The position numbers were made by a program, and so were the translations under genes. Positions 16,412 to 25,310 of a stretch of 64,000 nucleotides of DNA are shown one piece after another. Position 1 is the stretch's first letter. Every line of letters starts with the position of its first letter. The notes below the pieces were generated by a model, which was not told where the DNA came from, searched no databases, and worked only from the letters and a program-made list of their open reading frames with translations. This DNA comes from Candidatus Eisenbacteria bacterium (GTDB lineage: Bacteria > Eisenbacteria > RBG-16-71-46 > JAFGJU01), in NCBI GenBank assembly GCA_026388185.1, contig JAPLKG010000008.1, positions 399,149-463,148 on the forward strand. The letters run 5' to 3'.

Positions 16412-17902
16412 ATGAGGAAAGGTTTTGACGATACTCGCGTTCGTGAGGCAGGGCTCGGAAGAAACCCGCTTTACAGGACGCTTTCGTCCGTAGAGTTTTC
16501 CGTCGTTCTGATGTTGTTGATCGGCATTGCCACCCTGATTGCAGCGTTGTTTCCGCAGGGGATGGACGAGGCGTTCTACGTCGCTCGATTTGGCGAAAGG
16601 CTTTATCGTGTCTACGATTCCCTCGGGTTGCTCGCCGCCCTGCGATCTTGGTGGTTCATGCTCCTCTTCGCACTCCTTTTCGCGGCGCTGGTTTTCTGCA
16701 CTCATTCGCGAGTGCGAGAGGGAAGGCCGAGGGGAACCAAGGGAACGAGGCTCTACGAGACAGAATTTTCCGTTCCCACGTCGACCGAAGAAGTACTACT
16801 CATCTTCCCCGTGCTGTTGAGTTCGATGGGATTCACCAAGAAAAGGATCATAACAGGGGAAGGACACTGGGAAATTCTGGCCGAAAAAGGAATCCACCCT
16901 TTCCTGAGCTCACTTCTCCTCCACCTCAGTGCGGTCCTTCTTCTGTCGGGAGTTCTCGTGACCTACCTTTTTTCCTGGGGATGCTCTGTGAACCTGGAGC
17001 TTGGCAAATCCCTGACGGTTCCACTTCGCGGCGGAGGATCAAGATGGGCAAAGTTCACGGGAGCGCAGATCCTGGAGCAATCACATTCCGGCGAGCAAGA
17101 ATCTCTCCGCATCGAGCTTGTCAAGCTAACCAGGCATTATGGGCCGGCGTCCGGGGCGCTGCCCGCGGTTCGGGACAGCCTTTTCTCGCCGCCTGGCTCC
17201 ATACCTGCCCAGGAGCTCTTCGTGCAGAAAGACGGAAGGAGCTTTTTCCTCAAAGGTTGGACGAGTCGCCTATCGATAGCGAGAGGTACACGAAGCCAGA
17301 CTCTGAACATATCGGCCGGAGAGAGCAAAATAGCGAAGGGGTTACATATTTCGCAAGGTGCCGTCTTGAAGACGGCGCGTATTGTCTTTCCTGCTCTTGG
17401 GGAGACTCTCCAGGCATCACTCCCGATGAACTTGACGTTCGGGGCCGCCCAGATTGCTGCAACTCCTTCTGAAACGCAGCCCGCGGGGCGAGTGTTTCGA
17501 CTGGAGAGCCCCGGTGTTCCGGGACGGAGAGCAGTCAGGATCAAGGTCCTGCCTTCGAGTGCAAACGAAGACACTGCCGGCGCACCTCACGAAAACTCCG
17601 TAGACCTTCGAGTCGGGGAAGAGACCCAGCTCGGAGGATTGGACATGAAGGTGATCCAGATATCCGAGTGGAGCTTGATAAGACTGCGCTCGGATCCGGG
17701 ATGGAGAATTGTGAGGCTGGGGGCGTTTCTCATCTTTCTCTTCACAATGGTAAGGCTATACGTATACTGTTACGTGCTCAGGGCCGAGATTTCGGGAGCC
17801 AAAGGGGGACCGTCGCATTTGAGCCTCAGAATAAGAGCGTCGGGTCTCTTTGCGTCTCCCGCCGGAGTTGCCCGGAAGATAGCGGGCCTCCTGGCGAAAT
17901 GA
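16412..17902 (+). CDS. resB: ResB-like cytochrome c biogenesis protein
   Basis: The protein has 496 residues. N-terminal helices include SSVEFSVVLMLLIGIATLIA and LFPQG, the ResB/Ccs1 start. A WWFMLLFALLFAALVFCT helix, a third helix, a large outer domain and a last helix before the C-terminus complete the family layout. ResB binds apocytochrome c and works with CcsA, whose gene precedes it by 99 bases. The outer domain is divergent, so the match rests on the N-terminal part and on context. Its stop overlaps the next gene by four bases (ATGA). Confidence 0.82.
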   Translation: MRKGFDDTRVREAGLGRNPLYRTLSSVEFSVVLMLLIGIATLIAALFPQGMDEAFYVARFGERLYRVYDSLGLLAALRSWWFMLLFALLFAALVFCTHSRVREGRPRGTKGTRLYETEFSVPTSTEEVLLIFPVLLSSMGFTKKRIITGEGHWEILAEKGIHPFLSSLLLHLSAVLLLSGVLVTYLFSWGCSVNLELGKSLTVPLRGGGSRWAKFTGAQILEQSHSGEQESLRIELVKLTRHYGPASGALPAVRDSLFSPPGSIPAQELFVQKDGRSFFLKGWTSRLSIARGTRSQTLNISAGESKIAKGLHISQGAVLKTARIVFPALGETLQASLPMNLTFGAAQIAATPSETQPAGRVFRLESPGVPGRRAVRIKVLPSSANEDTAGAPHENSVDLRVGEETQLGGLDMKVIQISEWSLIRLRSDPGWRIVRLGAFLIFLFTMVRLYVYCYVLRAEISGAKGGPSHLSLRIRASGLFASPAGVARKIAGLLAK

Positions 17903-19017
17903 ATTGTTTGCACTGGAAGCGAGGTGTCCGTTTGACGGCAGAGAATAGTCCTCACGGCTGGCTCAGGGTTTCAGTGGGAATACTGGCTTTTCTCGCCTTC
18001 CTGTGGGCGTGCTACGCGGCCCAGGACATAATCATACTAGTCGTGGTTGCGATCTTGATCGCGTATGCCCTCAGCCCCGTGGTTGATGTTCTTGAGAAGC
18101 TCAGATTGCCCTTTACGCGATTTCGGCTCAGCCGTGGCGTTGCTTCCGGAGTAGTGGTGATCGGGGTGCTGGTCCTGTTCGGCGTTGTGTTGTCCAAAGT
18201 GGTCCCCGCCATTGCCACGCAAGCCAACAACGTAATGCGTGACACTCCCTTCTACGTCGCACGGCTCCAGGAGCTGATGGTTCAGGCGCGAGCACGAGTG
18301 GGAGAGAATGCTCTGCTGTCTTCGTGGCTCTCCTCTTTCGAACAGGAACTCGGCAGAATCTCGCTCGAGTCGGGGCGGTACGTAGGCAAAGGTTTGTTTA
18401 CGGCCGTGAATGCGGTCGTCAAACTGGTGGGGCTCGTTCTTCTTCCGATCGCGACCTTCTACGTGCTAAAGGACGGCAAGAAGTTCAGGGATGGCTTCTT
18501 GAGAATCGTCCCGAGCGCACGGAAGGAAGGAGCAGAGAGAATCCTCTGCGACGTGGACACGGCCCTTTCCTCTTACGTGAGAGGACTGGCCAGTGTCTGT
18601 TTGATCATGGCCACGTCTGTCACCATCGCTCTCGCGGTCATCGGCGTCAACAATCCTCTGGTGCTCGGACTCTTTGCCGGCGCATGTGAAGTCATCCCTT
18701 TTGTCGGTTTCATAATGGCGTCAATTGCCATCGTCCTGGTCGGCTTCTTCGAGAGTCCGTGGATGGCACTCAAGGGGTTCTTGGCTTATCTCGCCGTGAA
18801 TCAGGTCCTCTCTTACGTGATTACCCCGCGCGTGATGGGTGCGCGCATGAAACTCCACCCTCTCACCGCAATGGTTTCGGTGATGATAGGCGCGAGACTC
18901 GCGGGGGTAACGGGGGTGGTCTTCGCACTTCCTGCCGTTGCGGTGGGCAAGGTATTACTCTTACATCTCATTGTTGGAGGGAAGGTGACCGATGAAATCA
19001 CTACCGTTAACCGTTAG
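17899..19017 (+). CDS. AI-2E family transporter (PerM/TqsA-like)
   Basis: A membrane protein of about 372 residues with the family pattern: paired N-terminal helices ending in LIAYALSPVVDVLEKL, a soluble central part (residues about 100-170), then YVRGLASVCLIMA and GLFAGACEVIPFVGFI, followed by YVITPRVMGARMKLHPL. Members are exporters of varied small molecules or ions; only some move autoinducer-2. An ATG overlapping the resB stop would couple translation. A TTG at 17932 with GAGGTG upstream is an equally good start. Confidence 0.88.
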   Translation: MNCLHWKRGVRLTAENSPHGWLRVSVGILAFLAFLWACYAAQDIIILVVVAILIAYALSPVVDVLEKLRLPFTRFRLSRGVASGVVVIGVLVLFGVVLSKVVPAIATQANNVMRDTPFYVARLQELMVQARARVGENALLSSWLSSFEQELGRISLESGRYVGKGLFTAVNAVVKLVGLVLLPIATFYVLKDGKKFRDGFLRIVPSARKEGAERILCDVDTALSSYVRGLASVCLIMATSVTIALAVIGVNNPLVLGLFAGACEVIPFVGFIMASIAIVLVGFFESPWMALKGFLAYLAVNQVLSYVITPRVMGARMKLHPLTAMVSVMIGARLAGVTGVVFALPAVAVGKVLLLHLIVGGKVTDEITTVNR

Positions 19018-19861
19018 GGTCTCATCCTCAGCCAGACTGCACTCTGTGACCAGGCTTCTTACCGTTGCCGGACCGTTCTTTCTTGCTGTCGTGGCAATTC
19101 TCGCGTCTCTCACGGGCTGCGCGACCACCGGAGTCAACCGTGGAGATTTCAATCTCATCTCCTCGGCCGAGGAAGTCCAAATGGGTGACAGCCTCGCGGT
19201 GGAAGTTGGAATCAAGTACCCGTTGCTCAAGAACGCAACGGTCGGCGCCTACATAAACGAAGTGGGGCAGAGAGTCGCTTCGATCTGCGACAGGCGCGAC
19301 ATCCCTTACTACTTCAGCGTGATCGCGGACAAGGAACAGGTCAATGCCTTCGCGCTTCCGGGCGGGCACATTTACGTGTACGCGGGGCTACTTCTCGAAG
19401 CTTCCAACGAAGCCGAGCTTGCGGGCGTGCTTGCTCACGAAGTGGGTCACGTGGTGGCGAGGCACGCCATGGAGCAACTCAGCAAGGAGTACGGCTATGA
19501 CTTTCTCGTGAGTCTGGTGCTCGGCAGCCAACCCGGCTGGTGGGCGGAGACCGCCGCCAATCTCTTTGGTACGGCAGGTCTTCTCAAGTTCAGTCGCGAC
19601 GACGAGTACGAAGGCGACAAGTTTGCCGTCCTCTACACAAATGCGGCCGGATACTCACCGGGCGCCGTCGCTGATTTTCTTGGGAAGTTGGAGTCTCTCG
19701 AAGCAAGCGAGCCGGGCAAACTCGAAACCCTTCTGATGACTCATCCGCCGACTTCAGAGCGGATGAGTAGAGTGAGGGCCCAGGTAGCTGCCCTTTCGTC
19801 TGCGTCTACGGGCTCCTTTGCTGAGAGATATCGCAGCAAGATTTCCTCGATAACGCAATAG
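18992..19861 (+). CDS. M48 family zinc metalloprotease, lipoprotein
   Basis: This 289-residue protein has a signal sequence ending in a lipobox (LTGC), so the mature form is probably lipid-anchored. The protease domain begins near EEVQMGDSLAVEV. It has the zinc motif HEVGH in LAHEVGHVVARHAMEQ and the third ligand glutamate in DEYEGDKFAV. BepA/LoiP-type members act on outer-membrane assembly in the periplasm. The gene overlaps the transporter gene by 26 bases and is followed 6 bases later by a DUF401 gene. Confidence 0.9.
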   Translation: MKSLPLTVRVSSSARLHSVTRLLTVAGPFFLAVVAILASLTGCATTGVNRGDFNLISSAEEVQMGDSLAVEVGIKYPLLKNATVGAYINEVGQRVASICDRRDIPYYFSVIADKEQVNAFALPGGHIYVYAGLLLEASNEAELAGVLAHEVGHVVARHAMEQLSKEYGYDFLVSLVLGSQPGWWAETAANLFGTAGLLKFSRDDEYEGDKFAVLYTNAAGYSPGAVADFLGKLESLEASEPGKLETLLMTHPPTSERMSRVRAQVAALSSASTGSFAERYRSKISSITQ

Positions 19862-19867
19862 GCCCTG

Positions 19868-21097
19868 ATGGAATCTGCTTGCTCTCCGGTAGGCGCACTG
19901 TCGGGACTGCTGGTCGCGATAGTGCTGATCGTAATACTGCTCCGTTTCCGCGTAGACCTCGGGCTCTCCCTCTTTGCGGGGGCGGCCCTGATTGGTCTGT
20001 TTTCAGGGCTTGGTGCAGAGAGAGTCCTTACGACGCTTCTCCTCGCCTGCGTCAAGACGCCCACGGTTCGATTGGTCTTCGTGATCATCCTGATAATGTT
20101 CTTGGCCGAGCTCGCCTCTCACCATGGCTACCTTGAAACCTTCACGAAGGCTCTCGAAAAACTGATCTCGGACAGGCGCATCAACATGTGTCTCATTCCG
20201 GCTTTCGGTGGGCTCCTTCCCATGCCGGGCGGCGCCATGTGGTCGGCGCCTCTGGTAAACAGCGTCGCGGGCGACACGGACATCAGCCCGGAAGAACGCA
20301 CTTTCATCAATTACTGGTTCAGGCACGTGTGGGAGTACGTTCTTCCCGTCTATCCCGGCGTCGTGGTCGCTGCCGCGATCCTCGCATTTCCGATCGAACG
20401 AGTCATAGCCGCCCAGGCTCCGCTTTCCGCCGCGGCGATAGTGGGGGGAGCGATCGTCCTTTTTCTGAGAATCAAGAAGGGAAGTCAGCCTGAGGCGAGA
20501 CGCAGACCTGCGCTACGCGATTTGCTGCAGTTACTTTCTGGAATATGGCCTTTTGCATTTGTGATAGTGCTCGTCGTGGGTTTCAAGGCCGATCTTCTCA
20601 CGGTACTTGCGGCAACGATCGTCTTGGTAGGTTTGCTCAAGAAGACGGGCGTGCGCAGCATGGCAGGCCTCGCGCGAAAGGCCTTTTCTCCGTCCACGAT
20701 CTCGCTAGTTTTGGGTGTGATGGCGTTCAAGGAAGTAATGGAAGTCGGTGGAGTGGTGCGCGTGTTCCCCGGACTGCTGGGCTCGATGAGAGTGCCCGAC
20801 GCGCTGGTACTCTTTCTGGTACCCATGCTCGTGGGCCTTCTTACCGGCATCACCCAGGCGTTTGTTGGCGTGACTTTTCCCGTTGTCATGCCGTTCATCT
20901 TGGCCGCGGGCTCGCCGGCCTCTGCGGCCGCGCTGGCGTACGCGGGCGGCTTTCTTGGCGTACTTCTTTCGCCCGTTCATCTGTGTCTGGTCCTCACGTA
21001 CCAATACTTCAAGGCAAGGCTTAGCGGAGTCTATTACCTGATGATCTTCCCGTCGCTCTTTGTAGCGTTGATTGCTTTTCTGCTGGGCTTGCGCTAA
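19868..21097 (+). CDS. DUF401 family integral membrane protein
   Basis: A 409-residue protein of about ten helices. PAFGGLLPMPGGAMWSAPLV near residue 115 and TFINYWFRHVWEYVLPVYPG are the DUF401 signatures, and GITQAFVGVTFPV appears in the C-terminal half. The layout resembles ion transporter superfamily members, but no substrate is known. It follows the M48 gene with a 6-base gap and precedes cca, so it may share their transcript. Confidence 0.85.
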   Translation: MESACSPVGALSGLLVAIVLIVILLRFRVDLGLSLFAGAALIGLFSGLGAERVLTTLLLACVKTPTVRLVFVIILIMFLAELASHHGYLETFTKALEKLISDRRINMCLIPAFGGLLPMPGGAMWSAPLVNSVAGDTDISPEERTFINYWFRHVWEYVLPVYPGVVVAAAILAFPIERVIAAQAPLSAAAIVGGAIVLFLRIKKGSQPEARRRPALRDLLQLLSGIWPFAFVIVLVVGFKADLLTVLAATIVLVGLLKKTGVRSMAGLARKAFSPSTISLVLGVMAFKEVMEVGGVVRVFPGLLGSMRVPDALVLFLVPMLVGLLTGITQAFVGVTFPVVMPFILAAGSPASAAALAYAGGFLGVLLSPVHLCLVLTYQYFKARLSGVYYLMIFPSLFVALIAFLLGLR

Positions 21098-21121
21098 ATT
21101 GTCCAATGAACCCGATGCATT

Positions 21122-22591
21122 GTGTCTCAACCCACCACGAGGCAGCCGTCCGCAGTGAGCAAACAGGAAGAAAGAGGCAAAGAACTCGATAGGAACAGGA
21201 CGCCGCGCGAGGACGAGCAGCGCAGCTTGCTCGAGGAGCGTTTCGCCGCCGTCGCTCCCGCGGGCCTACTTGAGCTTCTTTCGACGTTGAGACGGGGCGG
21301 ATTCAAGGCGTACATCGTCGGAGGATGTGTGCGCGACATGCTCATCAAGCGACCCGTCACGGACTGGGACGTCTCGACTGACGCGACGCCCGACGAGGTG
21401 CGGGCGAGTTTCACCAGGACGGTCCCGACAGGCGTCGCGCATGGCACGGTCACGGTTCTGGCGGGGGAAGACGCCTTTGAGGTGACGACCTTCAGGCAGG
21501 ACAGCGACTATCCGGACGCGAGGCATCCCGAAAAGGTCTCCTTCACCAGGAACGTGGAAGACGACGTATCTCGGCGCGACTTCACCATCAACGCAATCGC
21601 TTACGAGCCTCTGAATCATGAAGTCGCTGCGCCCGAAGGGGGGCTCAAGGACATAGCCGCGAGAATCGTGCGGACCGTAGGAAAGCCGCTGGACAGATTC
21701 CGAGAGGACGGCCTTCGTCCCCTGCGGGCGGTGCGATTGGCGTGTCAACTCGACTTCGAGATAGAAAGGAACACCTACGAGGCCATATCTCTTGCCCTGG
21801 ACAGAGTGGCGCTCGTCTCCATGGAGAGAGTGCGAGACGAGGTCATGAAGATCCTGGAATGCAGGAAGCCATCGAGGGGTTTCGAGCTCATGAGAGAAAC
21901 AGGGCTGCTCGGGCTTTTTCTGCCCGAACTCGAGCGGAGCAGGGGTGTCACACAAAACGAATTTCATGCGTACGACGTTTTCTGGCACAGCCTACATACT
22001 TGTGATGCCGCGCCTCAAGATAAACCGCTCGTGAGACTGGCCGGGCTGCTGCACGATGTGGGGAAGACTTCGACGTGGGAAGAGAGGGAAGGTCGTGTGA
22101 CCTTCTACAATCACCAGCACGTGGGCGCCGAGATGGCGGCCGACATCATGGGCAGGTTCAAGTTCAGCAATGCCGACAGGGATTACGTGGTCAGGCTGGT
22201 AGAGAATCACATGTTCGACTACAAGAGTGCGTGGACTGACGGCGCCTTGAGAAGGTTCATAAAGCGGGTGGGGGTCGACACGATTGCCGACGCCTTTGAC
22301 CTTCGCATCGCGGACTTCCTCGGAAACGGCCTCAGACAAGGCTTTCCTCATTACCTTGAGGAGATGAGAGACCGAATAGAAGAGCTTCTTGAGAAGGAAG
22401 ACGCTCTAACCGTGAAGGACCTCGCAATAGACGGAAACGATGTGATGCTGGAACTCGGCATAGGTTCGGACGAGAAGGTGGGGATCGTGCTGCGGGAGCT
22501 GCTCGAACTCGTGCTCGATCGCCCCGAGTTGAACACGAGGGACGAACTATTGGGGCGCATCAGGGAGAAGAAGGGCTCCGCACGCGGCTAG
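21122..22591 (+). CDS. cca: CCA tRNA nucleotidyltransferase / poly(A) polymerase with HD domain
   Basis: A class II nucleotidyltransferase of 489 residues. The head domain has YIVGGCVRDMLIKRPVTDWD with the GG and two catalytic aspartates. RRDFTINAIAY and the RPLRAVRLACQLDFEIE region, which selects CTP and ATP, follow. A C-terminal HD domain (LLHDVGKTSTWE, NHQHVGAEMA) is typical of the bacterial CCA-adding group. It repairs or builds the 3' CCA end of tRNA. The GTG start has no obvious ribosome site, and the first 40 residues are poorly conserved in type, so the start may be later. Confidence 0.9.
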   Translation: MSQPTTRQPSAVSKQEERGKELDRNRTPREDEQRSLLEERFAAVAPAGLLELLSTLRRGGFKAYIVGGCVRDMLIKRPVTDWDVSTDATPDEVRASFTRTVPTGVAHGTVTVLAGEDAFEVTTFRQDSDYPDARHPEKVSFTRNVEDDVSRRDFTINAIAYEPLNHEVAAPEGGLKDIAARIVRTVGKPLDRFREDGLRPLRAVRLACQLDFEIERNTYEAISLALDRVALVSMERVRDEVMKILECRKPSRGFELMRETGLLGLFLPELERSRGVTQNEFHAYDVFWHSLHTCDAAPQDKPLVRLAGLLHDVGKTSTWEEREGRVTFYNHQHVGAEMAADIMGRFKFSNADRDYVVRLVENHMFDYKSAWTDGALRRFIKRVGVDTIADAFDLRIADFLGNGLRQGFPHYLEEMRDRIEELLEKEDALTVKDLAIDGNDVMLELGIGSDEKVGIVLRELLELVLDRPELNTRDELLGRIREKKGSARG

Positions 22592-22706
22592 ATGACGGGC
22601 GCCTTGGCCCTGCGCGTGGCCGGCCTTGACGTTCGGCACTTTGCAGTTGACAACGTCCCGTTCCCTGAATAGCATTGCGGCAAGCCGGGGTCACGAAAGA
22701 GGTAGC

Positions 22707-24056
22707 ATGTCGAATCAAATGCCGAGCTTGGCGAAGAAGCCTTCGAGAAGCATGGTGAAGCACGTCAGTTTGATTCTTCTTGTCGTGTTCGCGTTCGCAT
22801 TTCTCTTCTGGGAATTCAAGGAACAGCAAGCCAAGGTCGTAGTCTTACAATCACAAGACTCGTCGTCGGTCGCGGAGACGACGGCGAACGGACTGCGGTC
22901 CAAAGTCGACACCCTGGGAGCGGGCACTTCCCTCTACGCATCTTTTCTCCAAAAAGACGTCCCGCTGGATCTCATAACCAGTCTGCTGGAGGAACTCGGC
23001 AAGGTCATGGACCTCAAGAAGACTCTCCCGGGAGAATCCTACGAGCTCGTTACCGACGCCCGGGGTGCGCTGAGATCGCTTCGTTATGTCAAGGCGCCGG
23101 GCGAGGTTCTTGTCGTGGAGCCGGCCGAGGAAGGTCTCACGGTCTTTCAGGAAAACGTGCCTCTTACAAAGATCGTTCGGAGGATCGAAGGTGAGGTAAA
23201 GTCCTCTCTGTACGACGCGGTGCGTGCCTCGGGTGGTGACGCCGAGCTCGCGATGCTCCTGAGCGACATCTTTGCCTGGGACGTCGACTTCTTCACCGAT
23301 CCGAGGAGCGGCGATCGTTTTTCGGTTCTTGTCGAGCAGTACATGAGGGGCGAGTACAAACGGGGATACGGGGACATTCTTGTGGCACGCTACCAGGGCA
23401 AGGAGATTTCGAGAGAGGCTTACTTGTTTAAACTGGCCGGCGGGAACAGCGGCTATTTTGACGGAGAAGGGAAGTCTCTCCGCAGAGCATTTCTCCGCTC
23501 GCCGCTCAACTACAGACGAATCAGTTCGTTCTTCACCAACAGCCGCTTTCATCCGATTCTCAAACGATACAGACCACATCACGGCGTAGACTACAGCGCG
23601 AAGTACGGCACGCCGGTCGTCACGATAGGAGACGGCACCGTGAAGTACGCGGGGTGGAAGGGCGGTTTCGGCAGATTCGTGACCGTACGCCACAACTCCA
23701 CGTACATTTCCATGTACGGTCACCTTTCCAGGTTCGGAAAGGGAATCCGGAACGGTGCCAAGGTGAGACAGGGGCAGGTGATCGCCTACGTCGGTTCGAG
23801 CGGCCTATCCACGGGACCTCACCTTGACTTCCGAATAACGCGCAACGGTTCATTCATCAATCCTCTCAAGCTCAGCGTCCCCACGCTTGACCCCGTTCCC
23901 AACGGGCAGATGACCGCATTCAGGGGCCGCGTGGAGCAACTCGCAAAGGCTCTGGACGGCATGCCGACCTCCGGGTGGATGAGCTCGAGCGAGTTTGGGC
24001 TCAAGTTCTTCCCGGATTCGGCCTCGGTTTCGTACGCGTCCGGTCAAGTATACTGA
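22707..24056 (+). CDS. M23 family peptidoglycan endopeptidase, membrane-anchored
   Basis: The protein has 449 residues. One N-terminal membrane helix (about residues 15-35) is followed by a periplasmic domain like that of MepM-type enzymes and a C-terminal LytM/M23 domain. RYRPHHGVDYSAKYGTPV supplies the first zinc ligands, and SMYGHLS and GPHLDFRI supply the catalytic and ligand histidines, so the site is intact. Such enzymes cut peptide cross-links in peptidoglycan. The ATG at 22707 has AGAGGT just upstream; the open frame extends back to 22626 without a ribosome site. Confidence 0.9.
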   Translation: MSNQMPSLAKKPSRSMVKHVSLILLVVFAFAFLFWEFKEQQAKVVVLQSQDSSSVAETTANGLRSKVDTLGAGTSLYASFLQKDVPLDLITSLLEELGKVMDLKKTLPGESYELVTDARGALRSLRYVKAPGEVLVVEPAEEGLTVFQENVPLTKIVRRIEGEVKSSLYDAVRASGGDAELAMLLSDIFAWDVDFFTDPRSGDRFSVLVEQYMRGEYKRGYGDILVARYQGKEISREAYLFKLAGGNSGYFDGEGKSLRRAFLRSPLNYRRISSFFTNSRFHPILKRYRPHHGVDYSAKYGTPVVTIGDGTVKYAGWKGGFGRFVTVRHNSTYISMYGHLSRFGKGIRNGAKVRQGQVIAYVGSSGLSTGPHLDFRITRNGSFINPLKLSVPTLDPVPNGQMTAFRGRVEQLAKALDGMPTSGWMSSSEFGLKFFPDSASVSYASGQVY

Positions 24057-24087
24057 AACGACTCCGACCCCCGGCAGGCCTTTTCGC

Positions 24088-24116
24088 TTGACACTAGACG
24101 GGGCCGGTGTTAGCGT
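24088..24116 (+). promoter_or_regulatory. Candidate promoter for the polyprenyl synthase operon
   Basis: TTGACA (24088-24093), 17 bases, TAGCGT (24111-24116). The perfect -35 with a TAGCGT -10 is the same pair seen in front of the C25 gene on the minus strand (46835-46863). Confidence 0.45.
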
Positions 24117-24181
24117 TCTGGAGTGATCCGCACGGAAGCTATTCTGGCCAGTGTTCGCATTTCCCCCGGGTGGTTATCGTA

Positions 24182-25156
24182 ATGGAACTCAAGGGGCCGC
24201 AAGGTCCCATAGCAAGAGAGCTAGAGGAAGTCGAAGAGCAGATGAAGGCTGCTCTCTTTTCCAACCGTCCGCTGATCCAGAAGGTGGGAAGTCATCTTCT
24301 GGCCACGCACGGGAAGAGATTTCGGCCGACCGTTCTGCTGCTGAGTGCAAAACTCGACGGCAATCTTCCTCCTCTGGCGGTTTGCGCGGCCACAGTGGTC
24401 GAACTCATTCACACCGCAACTCTCATCCACGACGATTCGATTGACAAGAGCGAACTGCGGCGCGGTTGTCCGACCGTGAATTCCATGTGGGACGACGACG
24501 TCTCCATAGCCATGGGAGATTTCATTTACTCCAAAGCGTTCTCCATACTTGTGAACAACGAGATGTATGACGTGATGCAGGTGCTGGCGGAGGCGTCTCA
24601 TCGAATGAGCGTGGGAGAACTGCTCGAGCTCGAGAAGCGGAACGACCTCGATATCACAGAAGAAGACTACATGACGATCATTGCCGACAAGACCGCCTCT
24701 CTCATGTCCGCTTCGTGCGAAATCGGCACAATGCTCGGGAGTCCCGGAGACGGAACAAGGGAGTGCTTCTCTCGATACGGCCATGCGGTGGGCGTCGCCT
24801 TCCAGATCACGGATGATCTTTTTGATTATGTCGGCCACGCAAGAGAGTTAGGCAAGAGCGTGGGCAACGACATCAGAGGCGGCAAGATCACTCTTCCTCT
24901 GATTGCGACTCTAAAGAACGCCACCTCGCGAGACAGGGCCAGGATACTGGATATCATCGCGTCGAGTGCCTTTGCCGACGGCAGGTGGGAAGAGCTTCTG
25001 ACCTTGATGAACGAGTATGACGGCATAGGGTACTCCCGAAAGAGAGCCCTCGCCTACGCGGTTGAAGCGAAGCAAACGATACGGCCCTTTGAAGACTCGC
25101 CCTATTACACGCATCTTTGTTCTGCAGTCGATTACACGGTGGAGAGAAGACAGTAG
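24182..25156 (+). CDS. Trans-polyprenyl diphosphate synthase
   Basis: The protein has 324 residues. It has both aspartate-rich motifs of the family: the first in LIHDDSID and the second in QITDDLFDYVG. GKRFRPTVLLLSAKL is present as well. It condenses isopentenyl diphosphate onto an allylic primer to make a long polyprenyl chain, most likely for a quinone side chain (IspB or HepT type). Chain length cannot be read with certainty. The ATG at 24182 gives the normal N-terminus; the frame is open from 24107. Confidence 0.88.
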   Translation: MELKGPQGPIARELEEVEEQMKAALFSNRPLIQKVGSHLLATHGKRFRPTVLLLSAKLDGNLPPLAVCAATVVELIHTATLIHDDSIDKSELRRGCPTVNSMWDDDVSIAMGDFIYSKAFSILVNNEMYDVMQVLAEASHRMSVGELLELEKRNDLDITEEDYMTIIADKTASLMSASCEIGTMLGSPGDGTRECFSRYGHAVGVAFQITDDLFDYVGHARELGKSVGNDIRGGKITLPLIATLKNATSRDRARILDIIASSAFADGRWEELLTLMNEYDGIGYSRKRALAYAVEAKQTIRPFEDSPYYTHLCSAVDYTVERRQ

Positions 25157-25160
25157 TCTG

Positions 25161-25310
25161 ATGTCTCACACTGTAACCCCTCTTCTTGTCACGAGAGACC
25201 GCCTCGAGATTCCTGAACACGACGAAGTAGATGCGGGTCGGACCGCGTCGGGAATCGTGTTTTTCTCTCGCAACGTGGGTGATTCGATGGGAGGTGTGAA
25301 TCGTGGTTGA
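25161..25310 (+). CDS. Short ORF of unknown reality before amrS
   Basis: An ATG four bases after the polyprenyl synthase stop opens a 49-codon frame that ends inside the first codons of amrS (8-base overlap). It has no recognisable domain and no ribosome site. It might be a translated leader or a remnant; it is listed because it fills the gap exactly and could couple translation into amrS. Confidence 0.2.
   Translation: MSHTVTPLLVTRDRLEIPEHDEVDAGRTASGIVFFSRNVGDSMGGVNRG

Noticed and set aside
24107-24181. N-terminal extension of the polyprenyl synthase from 24107
   Set aside because: The extension overlaps the predicted -10 box and lacks family similarity; ATG at 24182 gives the normal protein.
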